A DNA stretch of 29,781 nucleotides from CAYUFF01 sp964444075 (GCA_964444075.1 CAYUFF010000008.1:1-29781); one strand, 5' to 3'. Numbered from the stretch's first letter, positions 14,655 to 23,260 are shown. Numbers and translations: made by a program. Notes: a model not told the origin generated them from the letters alone.

Positions 14655-15407
14655 ATGACCCAAGACGTCGGAGGGTTTACACGAAGGTCGGTGGCAAAAA
14701 AGGTAAGGGTTTGCGACCTGCTGAAGGGAAAGTACGTTTACGGGAGTAGGGAGGAATTCAAGCCGAGCTTCGTCATAACCCCTTACGGGGAGAAGGTTAG
14801 CAGGGTGAACATCCTCGGCACCGTTACCGACGCTTACACGAGCGACGACGGCACGTACAGCTTCGTAACCGTCGACGACGGTAGCGGCGCCATAAGGGTG
14901 AAGGGCTTCAAGGAAAAGGCAAAAACGTTGGGAGAGTTCCAGCGAGGTGATTTGGTGATGGTCGTGGGGAAGGTTAGGGAGTTCGGCGGAGAGGTTTACG
15001 TCAACTGCGAACTTGCCAAGAGGGTAGAAAATCCTAACTACGAGACTCTCAGGAGGCTGGAAGTTTTGGAAAGGTTGTTGCGCCAGAAGAGGAAGGTGGA
15101 GAGGCTGAAGGAATTCGCGAAAACCGCCACGCTGCAGCAAATAAAGGAGTTCGCGAGCAGGGAGCTCGGTATGGACGAGGAGGCGGTGAGGGTCGTCCTC
15201 GAGGAGAGGTTCGAGGAGGACTACAAGAAAAAGGTTCTGGAGCTCGTAAGGACCTTGGATGAAGGGGATGGCGTCAGCGCGGAGAGGGTGTTCGAGATCT
15301 GTAAGCTACCCCCAGAAGTCGTCGAGAGGACGATGGACGAGTTGCTGGAGGAGGGGAGCCTCTACGAATGCTCCCCAGGGAGGTTTAAGGTAGTCTCGGG
15401 TGCGTAG
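14655..15407 (+). CDS. RPA-like single-stranded-DNA-binding protein (OB fold + winged helix)
   Basis: 250 residues. An OB-fold domain spans about 45-135 (VSRVNILGTVTDAYTSDDGTY, FVTVDDGSGAIRVKGF, GDLVMVVGKVREFGGEVYVN), the nucleic-acid binding module of the RPA32/COG3390 group. A Lys/Glu-rich helical region follows, then a winged-helix domain at the C-terminus (SAERVFEICKLPPEVVERTM to GSLYECSPGRFKVV). The role is in replication or repair, by analogy. ATG 14655 has GTTTTAATTT about 30 bases upstream, so a short or no leader. The stop is 2 bases before aIF2 beta, so they are cotranscribed. Confidence 0.8.
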   Translation: MTQDVGGFTRRSVAKKVRVCDLLKGKYVYGSREEFKPSFVITPYGEKVSRVNILGTVTDAYTSDDGTYSFVTVDDGSGAIRVKGFKEKAKTLGEFQRGDLVMVVGKVREFGGEVYVNCELAKRVENPNYETLRRLEVLERLLRQKRKVERLKEFAKTATLQQIKEFASRELGMDEEAVRVVLEERFEEDYKKKVLELVRTLDEGDGVSAERVFEICKLPPEVVERTMDELLEEGSLYECSPGRFKVVSGA

Positions 15408-15409
15408 CG

Positions 15410-15835
15410 ATGGGTAAGAAGGGTACCCTGCCGAGTTACGAAGAAATGCTGGCGGTGGCGATGGAAAGTCTCCCTAAGAGGTCCAAAGACATAGAGAGGT
15501 TTAGGATACCGCAGGTAGTCTCCGAAGCGGAGGGTAACAAGACCGTAATCAGGAATTTCACGGAATTCCTGAAGGTCTTCAGGAGGGACGCTAAGCATTT
15601 CGGCAAGTACCTTTGCAAGGAACTCGCCACGCCAGGGTATCAGCACGGGAACTTCTTCGTCTTGCAAAGGATCGTACAGAGGAACGTTCTCCAAAAGAAG
15701 ATAGAAGATTACGTGAAAGAATTCGTCTACTGCAAAGAATGCGGAGAACCGGATACGAGGCTCGTGAGGGAAGGTAGGGTCTACTTCTTGGTTTGCGAGG
15801 CGTGCGGAGCCAAGAAGCCGGTGAGGAACCTATGA
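15410..15835 (+). CDS. eif2b: Translation initiation factor aIF2 subunit beta
   Basis: 141 residues, the usual archaeal length. A short N-terminal helix (SYEEMLAVAMESL) that contacts aIF2 gamma, the core domain (PQVVSEAEGNKTVIRNFTEF, KVFRRDAKHFGKYLCKEL), and a C-terminal zinc ribbon with Cys108, Cys111, Cys129 and Cys132. Partner of the intron-bearing aIF2 gamma gene 7 kb away. The stop overlaps the DUF424 start (ATGA), so translation is coupled. Confidence 0.96.
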   Translation: MGKKGTLPSYEEMLAVAMESLPKRSKDIERFRIPQVVSEAEGNKTVIRNFTEFLKVFRRDAKHFGKYLCKELATPGYQHGNFFVLQRIVQRNVLQKKIEDYVKEFVYCKECGEPDTRLVREGRVYFLVCEACGAKKPVRNL

Positions 15836-16152
15836 AGGTAAACAATAACGCGAGGTTTTGGTCGAAAGTCTTCAGGACGAGGTACGAGATGGTCGTTGCC
15901 ATTTGCGACGAGGACTTACTAGGCGAAAGGCTCGTCACAAAGAGGTTCGACGTGAAGGTCAGCGAGAAGTTCTACGGGGGGAGAATAATAGATTGCGACA
16001 CGGCTATCAAGCTGATGGAATCCGCTACGATAGGAAACTTGTTCGGCAAAAACATCGTCGCCCTTGCTGAGAAGCACGGATTTGTTTCAAAAGAAAACGT
16101 TCTCTATATCAAGAAAGTTCCGCATGCACAGTTTGTGAAAATGGTGGAGTGA
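15832..16152 (+). CDS. DUF424 family archaeal protein
   Basis: 106 residues with the DUF424 pattern: RYEMVVAICDEDLLGERL, FDVKVSEKFYGGRIIDCDTA, MESATIGNLFGKNIVALAEK and the ending VPHAQFVKMVE. The family is nearly restricted to Archaea and is often next to aIF2 beta, as here, so a link to translation is likely but unproven. ATG 15832 overlaps the aIF2 beta stop. The reading frame extends upstream to 15793 but that part lies within the zinc ribbon of aIF2 beta. Confidence 0.88.
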   Translation: MKVNNNARFWSKVFRTRYEMVVAICDEDLLGERLVTKRFDVKVSEKFYGGRIIDCDTAIKLMESATIGNLFGKNIVALAEKHGFVSKENVLYIKKVPHAQFVKMVE

Positions 16153-16156
16153 AAGC

Positions 16157-16564
16157 GTGGGTAAGAAAGGGCAGTTTCTCCTTTTAACAGCCTTCATCAT
16201 GATAATCTTCTTCTACTTCATGGCAAAGTGGATAGAACCTAGAACTATCGTCGACCCTTCCAAGTTGATTTTAAAAGAAGAGGCGTTTGTTTTCAACAAC
16301 ATTAAAGAAAAAAGTTTTTACTTCGCTGCAAACGGCACCAAAAGTTGTAGCGATTTGAAGTACAACATCGAGGAGTTCCAGGCTTTCGTAGAAGAATATG
16401 GGTTAAGGAAAGGAGTATACTTAGATTTCAACTATACGATGAGCCCGTGCTACGAAGAACCTCCACTCTTTCCTGTAGTAGTGAAAGTCAGACTTACGCT
16501 AAAATCTGAGGACACCTTCTTACAAAGCAACTACTCGATAGAATGGGTTCCACCTTCACCCTAG
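16157..16564 (+). CDS. Pilin-like exported small protein
   Basis: 135 residues. The start MGKKGQFLLLTAFIMIIFFY has the KKGQ plus hydrophobic helix of class III (type IV pilin-like) signal sequences seen in DPANN archaea; cleavage before the Gln would leave the helix at the mature N-terminus. The rest is beta-rich with two cysteines (SCSDLKY, SPCYEE). GTG 16157 is 5 bases after the DUF424 stop. The gene ends inside the 3' end of the opposite secreted-protein gene by 9 bases. Confidence 0.6.
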   Translation: MGKKGQFLLLTAFIMIIFFYFMAKWIEPRTIVDPSKLILKEEAFVFNNIKEKSFYFAANGTKSCSDLKYNIEEFQAFVEEYGLRKGVYLDFNYTMSPCYEEPPLFPVVVKVRLTLKSEDTFLQSNYSIEWVPPSP

Positions 16565-18208
16565 GTTACAATCGTTCCTAGTGTAAACCCAGTATCCACG
16601 ACCTCTTTCCAAAAAGTTTGTGGCTTCCCATTTTTTTGTCGTAGAGTTCCAGTAGAGTGCTAGCTTTCCGTCACGTGGCTCTAAGTTACAAGTCCCTAAG
16701 TGTGCTGAGATGTTAAAGCCTCCCCAAGTAGCGCCGATGAGGTTGTACCCTTTCTTGAGTTGAGGTACGTCTGCTATCTTTATCAAATCTATCCCTTCAA
16801 TTTCAATCCTACAACCTTTTCCGTGAGGGTTGTAGTACCAGTAAGCCTTTCCTCCTTCTAAATCTTTCCACGTCACATCTTCCCACTCTTCTAGCACTCT
16901 GTTCAAGTAATGCAAAGTTTCGTTTTCTATTCCACAATCGTCCAAAGAGATTGACTTTACTTTGGTAAAGGGTACGGAAACTAGGTTCCATCCAGGTGCG
17001 AGGTTGAGCTGAATTATGAGTTGTTGTTGAGTGAGAATCTTTATCTCGACAGGGGAAGAAAAACCAACGTTACCCGCGTTATCCTTTGCTGCTGCACATA
17101 CCCAAACGTGGGAAGAAACCGTTAGCGGAGGTGTTTGATCATAAGAACCATAGTCGGTAGGACAGCTTCCTGGATTGGTAGAAAATACTTTTAGCTTGTA
17201 GGAAGTTGAATCACATCCACTAAGAGAATCGCTACACGTTACTGTAATGGTTGCTGGAGTGATTTGCCATTCTGTAGGTGCTCCGCTAATTCCTACTGTC
17301 GGAGGTGTTTCATCACACCTTACAAAACCGCCAGTAGGTCTGTACCAAGGACCGCCGACGTTTCCGTTAACATCTTTACATTTTAAAGCAAACCTTACAT
17401 AATCTCCCTCGGAAGCATGATAAGTGTAGGTAGTGTAACTCCCCCAGCCTATCTCGTGCCAACTTCCATGATGATAAACGAACAAATCGTAGGGGTCGCT
17501 AGCGAGACCGACGTTATCGCTACAACTCCAAGAGAGTTGCATAGTGCAGCTTGCTACCCATCCTGCTGGAGGCGTGTTGAAATAATCTAAAGTTGGAGGC
17601 TGTGTGTCTGGGGGGTTCGTTTCTACGATGAAAGAAACGTCTATACTTCCCGAATCGGGGCAACAACAACAACCACCGCATAAACTACCCGCTGCAAAGT
17701 ATACTGTGTCACCGCTCTTGTAACAATAAGTGCTTTGTCCGAACCAACTACCTTCTACTCTACACTTTTCGAGAGTAGTAATCTTGGCGTTCTGCGAGTT
17801 CACCCAGGCACTACCTTTAAAATATCCTGGATTGCCGCCACAACAATCGGCTTTACTGATACCCCTGATCAGAATCCTGTATTTTTGGTTAGGGATTATA
17901 GTTTTCCTTTCTACGTGCCAACCGTCAGCACGCCAGTAGTGACCCCCAGCTAGATTACACCAAAAGGGACAGCAACAGTCATTGCACGCGTCATAAATCC
18001 TGAAAGTGTCGTCGTTCACGTTTCCCTTTAAATTCGCGTAGTACGTTGTTGCTGTTGAAGCTGAAGAACCAAAAATCTTTAACGGGTCTCTCCTTGCAAC
18101 ATCGATACGAGTTGCTACCTCCCAAGCTACGACACAGGTAGTACTTAAGATTAAACTTCCGACTATCGTCAACACGAGAATTGTGAGTAATTTAGTATGG
18201 TGCTTCAC
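16556..18208 (-). CDS. Cys-rich secreted surface protein, 550 residues
   Basis: Signal peptide at 1-28 (LLTILVLTIVGSLILSTTCV). The N-terminal domain has unusual cysteine clusters, CNDCCCPFWC (75-84) and CGGCCCC (177-183). Next come two Ig-like/HYR repeats with the TQPPTLDYF and DETPPTVGIS starts found in archaeal and bacterial surface proteins, then a C-terminal domain with APGWNLVSVPF and GYNLIGATWGG, which recurs in many exported DPANN proteins. No membrane anchor at the C-terminus, so it may be secreted or bound by its partner. GTG 18208 overlaps the stop of the upstream gene by 17 bases, so the two are one operon. The clusters suggest metal binding or disulfide-rich packing; I cannot say which. 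Confidence 0.8.
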   Translation of the reverse strand: MKHHTKLLTILVLTIVGSLILSTTCVVAWEVATRIDVARRDPLKIFGSSASTATTYYANLKGNVNDDTFRIYDACNDCCCPFWCNLAGGHYWRADGWHVERKTIIPNQKYRILIRGISKADCCGGNPGYFKGSAWVNSQNAKITTLEKCRVEGSWFGQSTYCYKSGDTVYFAAGSLCGGCCCCPDSGSIDVSFIVETNPPDTQPPTLDYFNTPPAGWVASCTMQLSWSCSDNVGLASDPYDLFVYHHGSWHEIGWGSYTTYTYHASEGDYVRFALKCKDVNGNVGGPWYRPTGGFVRCDETPPTVGISGAPTEWQITPATITVTCSDSLSGCDSTSYKLKVFSTNPGSCPTDYGSYDQTPPLTVSSHVWVCAAAKDNAGNVGFSSPVEIKILTQQQLIIQLNLAPGWNLVSVPFTKVKSISLDDCGIENETLHYLNRVLEEWEDVTWKDLEGGKAYWYYNPHGKGCRIEIEGIDLIKIADVPQLKKGYNLIGATWGGFNISAHLGTCNLEPRDGKLALYWNSTTKKWEATNFLERGRGYWVYTRNDCNLG

Positions 18209-20198
18209 GATACTTCACCCCTTCCCTCTTTAGGTACAGGAGAATGAAAACGAGAAAACCAGCCGCTATACCTATGGCTAAAGGAAGAAATATTTTCCTC
18301 AGGGTAGGAGTTTCTAAGATAGAAAAGGAAACCTTTACTCCGAGCAACCGTTTTGCTGGTAAGAAACGTTCTTCACCCTTAAAGAATACAAAAAGCGGGA
18401 GCGTATCGTTAGTTATGCATCTTTTATAATCCTTCTTAATTTCAACTTCAAAATAGCAACTTCCATCCTTTTTAGTAATACACTTTCCCACCAAACTTTC
18501 TTTAACCCCCCCGAAGCATACCCACAATTCGATTTCCTTCCCCGCTAATTTCGTCCTGTTTTGCAAACTCAAGGTCGCAAACACCTTAACCTTCTCCCCT
18601 ACCTTTACCTCCTTTGGAGAATATTCAGCTTCAATCACTGTTTCCATGAGCTTAGGCTTCACTTTCTCAACTTCTCTCACCTCAAATCTTACCACACTTT
18701 TTCCTACGTTCCCGCTCAAGTCAGAGCAGTAGACAGTGAGAGAAACTTTTCCTGCAGGCACCTTAATTTTCGAGGAGTTTGCGTTGAGAGTCACGTTCAA
18801 ACCTTGGTTAACGCTGTACTTACACCACTTCACTTCCTCATCAGCAGAAAAGTTAAGCCAAACCTCCCTACTCTGATAAACTTTTCCTTCGACGGGAGAA
18901 ATTATCCTCACCAACGGCGGTGTGGCATCTTTCTTTACCTCAGGAGGTTTGTAGCCACACTTTGTGGAATTCTCGATTATATCATATTCACACTCTCCAG
19001 TCGATGGGTTGCACCTTCCGTTGGTATAAAGGGTCGTACCTACGCATTTATCCTCGCAAGTGACGTTTGCACAAAGGTCCTGAGATGGTTGTGGACAAGG
19101 GCAATCGCTTGGGCAAGAGTAACAATCTTCACCGAGCTCGCAAATTCCGTTTCCACAAGAAGGTTGCTGGGTAGGTTGCGTCTCTTCAGGAAAAGTTTCG
19201 TCGCTCATGAAGAGAATGTCATAGTTCCCTCTCCTGTTGGAAGACCATACCAGCATGAATTTTCCGTTAGAAGCGAAGATCACCTCAGGCTGTGTATCCG
19301 AAGAAGGAGAGGATGTGACCTTTTTCGCTTTCTCCCAAAAAGTATCGTAACTCATATACCAAAGCTCGTTATCACTCTCGTTGTTGTAAACTACGTAGAT
19401 TTTTCCGTCGGCTTCAACGCTTGTGGGAAACTCTACGTTACTCGCCAAAACTTGAGGAGTGGACCAGCTAATTCCATCGGTTGAAGTAGAATAGTAAAGT
19501 TTGCTACCGTTACACCAAGTAGCGAAGAATTTTTCTCCGAGTTTTTTAACTTTCAAGAAACCCCCATCACCAACTTCTAGATTAGTTTCCTTTTCGCTAC
19601 TCCAACTCTCCCCATCGCTAGACGTTTTGAACACGAGTTTTGTAACGAACCCTTGAGGCGATCCGGGAGAGTAAGAAGTCTTTACCCAAAACACATACAG
19701 AAGGTTGTTATGCTCTACGATGGAAGGGTTCCTTTCTTCCTCGTTACTTTCTAATCTGGTTAAATTTTTAATCTCTGACCAGCTTTTACCATCTTCAGAA
19801 AAAGTTAAGAAAATTTTCCTGACGTCAGTTCTGTATGACTCGAAGACGACAAAATACTTGTTCAGACAAAAGCAACCTCTTGGATTTTCATCATCAGAAG
19901 AATTGGTCGTGAGTTGCACAGGCGTGGAAATAAGATTTCCTTCGCTATCGAGCTTAACTGAAAAGATGTCAAAGTTTCCGTTAGCGTTAAATGAGTAAAC
20001 CAAAAAAATTTCACTACCATCAGTCTTTTCTATCAAGAAGGGTTGCATTTCATCGTTGCTACTCGAAAGCAAAAAAGAAGCCTCGATGGAACACGAAAGA
20101 GTTGCATACAAGCCTAACAAAAAGATGATAAACAAATGAAAGAAAAATTTCCTAATAACGCTACTTGAGAAATCCTTCATCGGTACCATAATTTCCAT
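18192..20198 (-). CDS. Surface protein with BNR/sialidase-like propeller and C-terminal anchor
   Basis: 668 residues from ATG 20198 (AAGGAT a few bases upstream; an earlier ATG at 20255 overlaps dcd). Signal helix KFFFHLFIIFLLGLYATLSC, then repeated units with YSTSTDGISWSTP, FKTSSDGESWSS and FLTFSEDGKSWSE, the sequence of BNR/Asp-box propeller blades. Then a Cys motif CGNGICELGEDCYSCPSDCPC, a TPPLVRIISPVEG Ig-like domain, a further beta domain, and the C-terminal helix IFLPLAIGIAAGFLVFILLYL with a KREGVKYRE stop-transfer tail. Propellers of this type bind or cleave sugars; catalytic residues of sialidases are not evident, so binding is the safer guess. Cotranscribed with the Cys-rich secreted protein. 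Confidence 0.8.
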   Translation of the reverse strand: MEIMVPMKDFSSSVIRKFFFHLFIIFLLGLYATLSCSIEASFLLSSSNDEMQPFLIEKTDGSEIFLVYSFNANGNFDIFSVKLDSEGNLISTPVQLTTNSSDDENPRGCFCLNKYFVVFESYRTDVRKIFLTFSEDGKSWSEIKNLTRLESNEEERNPSIVEHNNLLYVFWVKTSYSPGSPQGFVTKLVFKTSSDGESWSSEKETNLEVGDGGFLKVKKLGEKFFATWCNGSKLYYSTSTDGISWSTPQVLASNVEFPTSVEADGKIYVVYNNESDNELWYMSYDTFWEKAKKVTSSPSSDTQPEVIFASNGKFMLVWSSNRRGNYDILFMSDETFPEETQPTQQPSCGNGICELGEDCYSCPSDCPCPQPSQDLCANVTCEDKCVGTTLYTNGRCNPSTGECEYDIIENSTKCGYKPPEVKKDATPPLVRIISPVEGKVYQSREVWLNFSADEEVKWCKYSVNQGLNVTLNANSSKIKVPAGKVSLTVYCSDLSGNVGKSVVRFEVREVEKVKPKLMETVIEAEYSPKEVKVGEKVKVFATLSLQNRTKLAGKEIELWVCFGGVKESLVGKCITKKDGSCYFEVEIKKDYKRCITNDTLPLFVFFKGEERFLPAKRLLGVKVSFSILETPTLRKIFLPLAIGIAAGFLVFILLYLKREGVKYREAPY

Positions 20199-20208
20199 TT
20201 CTATCCTT

Positions 20209-20724
20209 CTAAGGTGCTTGTTGACCAAAGAACTTTCCGGCATACCTGGCTTCACCTTCTACCCTTTCGAGGATGAGCTGGCAAATCTTTAACCCTGGAG
20301 GTAGGGAAACTGGGGTAGAAGAGAAGTTCAGCACAGTTATAGAGATTTTTCCTTTAGAACCGGGATGAACGAACCCACTACTCAAATGCGTGAGTAACCC
20401 TACCCTAGCTAACGTCGACCTACCCTCGATCCAACCACATAAATAGGACGGAAGCTCTATTTCTTCCATTGTTACGGCTTGAACGAGTTCTCCAGGCATT
20501 AAAAGAAAGGAAGTATCCTTCTCTAACTCCACGAGCTCTGTAGCTTCTTTGTAAGTTTCTTCCGATACCTTCAGCGGTTCCCTGAATTTTTTTAAAACTC
20601 TAAACTTGTTCCCTAGGTGAAGGTCTATCGACGCTGGGCCAACTTGAGATTCTTCGAAGGGTGAAATTTTTATTTCACCTTTCCTAATCAATTCAAGGAT
20701 GATTTCTCTGGTGAGCACAACCAT
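20209..20724 (-). CDS. dcd: dCTP deaminase / dUTPase family protein
   Basis: 171 residues from ATG 20724; the frame is open to 21198 but that part is antisense to mgtE. The family motifs are VGPASIDLHLG (near 28-38), EGRSTLARVGL and SGFVHPGSKGKISITVLN. In Dcd the HPGWxGxIxLE segment carries the catalytic glutamate of deamination; here the aligned residue is Thr (ISITVLN), so the protein may be a dUTPase only, or have lost deaminase activity. Normal Dcd length is 170-195. AATATTTTTT is about 25 bases upstream, so the mRNA is probably leaderless. It shares a 55-base divergent promoter with mgtE, and the surface protein operon follows 11 bases after its stop. Confidence 0.82.
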   Translation of the reverse strand: MVVLTREIILELIRKGEIKISPFEESQVGPASIDLHLGNKFRVLKKFREPLKVSEETYKEATELVELEKDTSFLLMPGELVQAVTMEEIELPSYLCGWIEGRSTLARVGLLTHLSSGFVHPGSKGKISITVLNFSSTPVSLPPGLKICQLILERVEGEARYAGKFFGQQAP

Positions 20725-20779
20725 GTTTAAATTTTGTCTCGCTAAAAAATATTTTTGATTTTTGGATGAGGGTGGAAAG
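20725..20779. promoter_or_regulatory. Divergent promoter, dcd / mgtE
   Basis: 55 bases with AAAAAATATTTTTGATTTTT in the centre, which can act as a TATA box in both directions. The + side ends with GAGGGTGG four bases before the mgtE ATG. Confidence 0.5.
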
Positions 20780-22117
20780 ATGATTAAAAAACTACTGAGA
20801 AAAAGCGGCGATAAAAGAGAATTGGAAAGCATACTCCTTAAACTTTCACCCAGAGATTTTTCCACACTCTTGGATGAGGCGAGACCGGAAGTTAGAAAGA
20901 AAATATTGTCCCAACTCTCGGAATCGATGCTACTGAAACTTTTACCAGAGGTTTCAGAAAGTGTAAGGGTCGAGTACATCGCTTCTCTTGACACACGAAA
21001 AGCCTCAAAACTCTTAGAAAGGTTACCGCCAGACGAGTGCGTCGATATACTTGCAAAACTACCGGCACGGAAGAGAAAATCCATACTAGAAAGTTTTGGG
21101 GAAAAGAAGAAGGAAGAAATTCTGAAACTGTTGGAATACTCTCCAGAGACGGCCGGTGGTCTGATGACGACGGAATTCATCGCGTTGAACCAAGACACTA
21201 CCGCGGAAAAGGCAATCTCGTATGTGAGAAAAAAAGCAAAGAACTATCCAGTGTATTACATTTACGTCGTTGATGATGAAGGAAAGCTCACTGGCGTGCT
21301 TTCGCTGAGACAACTCATCTTGGCATCTCCGAGAGAAAAGCTGAAAAAAATCATGAAGAAAGAAATAGTTAAGGTAACCCCAGAAACCGATCAGGAGGTC
21401 GTGGCAAACCTCATGAAGGATTACAACCTCGTCGCGCTACCTGTGGTCGATAGGAAAGGAAGGATTTTGGGAATAGTTACGGCGGACGATGCGATGGAAG
21501 TTCTAGAAAAAGAGGCTACAGAAGACATCGTGGGTATGTCGGGAGTGAAATTGATGAACGGGTTGTTGTCTACCCCACCTAGACTGATGGTGAAAGCAAG
21601 GTTGCCTTGGCTGTTGATAGGAATTCTCGGGGAGCTTATAGGAGCGAGCGTCGTTACGAGCTTCGAAAAAACTCTTAGTACTTATCTCTTGCTCGCGGCC
21701 TTCATGCCGGTGATACTTTACGTAAGCAGTGCTACTGGTACGCAATCACAATCTATACTAATAAGAGCTCTTGCTTTAAATCCTAGGCTTGAAGCGAAAA
21801 GATACATTCTGAGAGAAGCAAAAATCGTCAGCGTACTTGCAACGATTTGCGGGGGCTTTATCTCGCTTATCGCAACTTTATCGATCGGAATGCCCCTTCT
21901 AGGGTTGATAGTAGGCCTCGCGATGTTCCTCAGTATCCTACTAATCTCAACTATAGCCACCTTCCTTCCGCTAATTTTCCGGAGAGTTGGTATCGACCCG
22001 ACGACGGCTTCGACGCCGATGTGTAGCGTGATAAGCGACGTGCTAACGCTTGTGATTTACTTCTGGATAGCCACTTTACTCCTTAACGTGTTTAAAACTA
22101 CTTCCTTAGTCAACTAG
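20780..22117 (+). CDS. mgtE: Magnesium transporter MgtE
   Basis: Mg2+ channel with gating by cytosolic domains. 445 residues: the helical N domain (1-130), two CBS domains (TGVLSLRQLI near 170; GRILGIVTADDAME near 230), the plug helix and five membrane helices (about 285-445). The pore segment PVILYVSSATGTQSQS matches the family PVxxxMGGNAGTQS, but the two Gly and the Asn of GGN are replaced by SSA. The conserved Asp near the last helix is kept (SVISDVLTLVIYF). ATG 20780 has GAGGGTGG upstream; TTG 20762 is in frame but is unlikely. Confidence 0.93.
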   Translation: MIKKLLRKSGDKRELESILLKLSPRDFSTLLDEARPEVRKKILSQLSESMLLKLLPEVSESVRVEYIASLDTRKASKLLERLPPDECVDILAKLPARKRKSILESFGEKKKEEILKLLEYSPETAGGLMTTEFIALNQDTTAEKAISYVRKKAKNYPVYYIYVVDDEGKLTGVLSLRQLILASPREKLKKIMKKEIVKVTPETDQEVVANLMKDYNLVALPVVDRKGRILGIVTADDAMEVLEKEATEDIVGMSGVKLMNGLLSTPPRLMVKARLPWLLIGILGELIGASVVTSFEKTLSTYLLLAAFMPVILYVSSATGTQSQSILIRALALNPRLEAKRYILREAKIVSVLATICGGFISLIATLSIGMPLLGLIVGLAMFLSILLISTIATFLPLIFRRVGIDPTTASTPMCSVISDVLTLVIYFWIATLLLNVFKTTSLVN

Positions 22118-22165
22118 TTTGTTGGTAGAGACAAACAAATAGGGTGTAAGGAATTTTCTTAGAAC

Positions 22166-22315
22166 GTGTATACACCAACTCAAGATATGAAGCGTTAAAC
22201 GTTTAACGTAAAATCCTGCATTCTCTCTCGATAAACGACTTTACTGAAAAAATTCAGGTCGGCTATTAAGGAATTGAGTGTTAAACGTCTAACATCTGGG
22301 AGGTTAATTTTAACC
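22166..22315. promoter_or_regulatory. Cluster of palindromes between mgtE and the 23S region
   Basis: Four dyads in 150 bases: GTGTATACAC (22166-22175); CGTTAAACGTTTAACG, a perfect 16-base palindrome (22193-22208); TGTTAAACGTCTAACA (22279-22294), the same core with one broken pair; and GGTTAA-TT-TTAACC (22302-22315). The two TTAAACGTYTAA sites are 86 bases centre to centre, about eight helical turns. This looks like a pair of operator sites for a dimeric repressor. No obvious target gene other than the broken retropepsin downstream. Confidence 0.45.
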
Positions 22316-22379
22316 AGAGAAGAATTTAAAAAATAATTCATGGAAAAGAAGAAAGTTTATACGATAAGAGGGTTTACAC

Positions 22380-22750
22380 TCTGAGAATCGTCAAGATGAA
22401 ATTATTGGGGTCTACGTTAAAGGGAAGGTGAAGGGGGAAAGGGAGAAAGGGAAGCTGAATTTTTCGTAAATTCTGGCGCAGATCTAGTTTTACTTCCCAA
22501 AGAGATAGGAGAAAAAATTTTGCCTAGAAAAGTTGGAGAAGCTGAACTGACATTAGCAGATGGAAGCAGAATAAGGAGGGAAATTTATGAGGTAGAGATT
22601 GAGGTTGTCGACGCCACGGGAAAAAGAAAAAGTTGCACGGTCCATGCTTCCATCGAGAGCATCGACGAGCCAATAATAAGTTTTGAGGTCCTAGAAAAGT
22701 TGAGCGTGTTGATCGGCGTTAAAGAAAGGAAAATCTTCTTTAAAGAATAA
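22380..22750 (+). pseudogene. Retropepsin-like aspartic protease, frame-broken
   Basis: The main frame reads EFFVNSGADLVLLPKEIGEK, VGEAELTLADGSRIRRE, then IEVEVVDATGKRKS-type strands and IISFEVLEKLSVLIGVKERK, which is the whole archaeal clan AA protease fold (about 100 residues). The catalytic DTG/DSG is NSG here (Asp to Asn), which should abolish activity. Upstream, the expected first strand is found in another frame (EIIGVYVKGKVKGERE), with the shift somewhere in the AG-rich run at 22425-22455; in its own frame the gene has no start before TTG 22520. So it is a decayed gene or has sequencing indels in the purine run. Confidence 0.6.
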
Positions 22751-22793
22751 CCTCTAACTTCTTCCTACACTTAATTCCTTCAAAAAATTCTGG

Positions 22794-22836
22794 GAGACTG
22801 CCATAGGCCTAGGGAGAGTATCGAAGGCCTAGCGAC
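22794..22836 (-). other. 3' half of the pre-23S processing stem with BHB
   Basis: Pairs with 29338-29380. The outer helix is GAGACTGCCATAGGCCTAGG-GAG with its complement; the inner helix is AAGGCCTAGCGAC with GTCGCTAGGCCTT. Between them, the two strands leave 7 bases each: GTCG-AGG on the 5' side and CGAT-ACT on the 3' side, which form a 4-bp central helix (one G-U) with 3-base bulges. This is the archaeal BHB cut by the splicing endonuclease to free pre-23S. Predicted cut after 22818. Confidence 0.9.
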
Positions 22837-23166
22837 CTCGGGCGATTGGGAGTGGCTGGCTCACGGCTCGGCCGAAGCCTCGCCGCTTACACCACCACCC
22901 CATCAACCGGGTCGTCTACCCGAGCCCTCGTCGCGTGACTAGAGCAAAAGCTCTAGCCACGCGAACGGCCCTCTATTTTTCCGGGGGGCTTCCCTCTTAG
23001 ATGCCTTCAGAGGTTATCCCCTGCGGCGTGGCTGCCCGGCTGTGCCTTTCGACAACCGGTACACCAGAGGCCGCGGAAGGGTGTTCCTTTCGTACTTACC
23101 CTTCCTTCCGGTCAGAGGGCCGACACCTCCGGTAGATAACGACCGAACTGTCTCACGACGTTCTGA

Positions 23167-23260
23167 TTCTGGAGGGTTAACCTATCGACCCAACGCGCTT
23201 GCCTAACTCATCTCTAGCTAAAAAGCAAAAAATCGTTAGGCAGTGCGTAGGTTAACCCTT
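23167..23260 (-). other. 23S intron K, 94 bases (between U2584 and U2585)
   Basis: BHB: central CTGG (exon) with CCAG, bulges GTA and AAT, inner helix AGGGTTAACCTA with TAGGTTAACCCT; a second stem TGCCTAAC / GTTAGGCA lies inside. Cutting GT^A and AA^T joins AGCTGGGT to TCAGAACGTCGTGAGACAG. No ORF. The outer helix ACGTT/AACGT is also present. Confidence 0.92.

Noticed and set aside
20725..21198. N-terminal extension of dcd to 329 residues
   Set aside because: It is Ser/Phe-rich antisense of mgtE; the Dcd family begins at MVVLTREIIL, and a promoter lies in between.
22425..22455. BHB mini-intron as an explanation of the retropepsin frame break
   Set aside because: The sequence is an AG-only run without any complementary stem; a simple indel is more likely.
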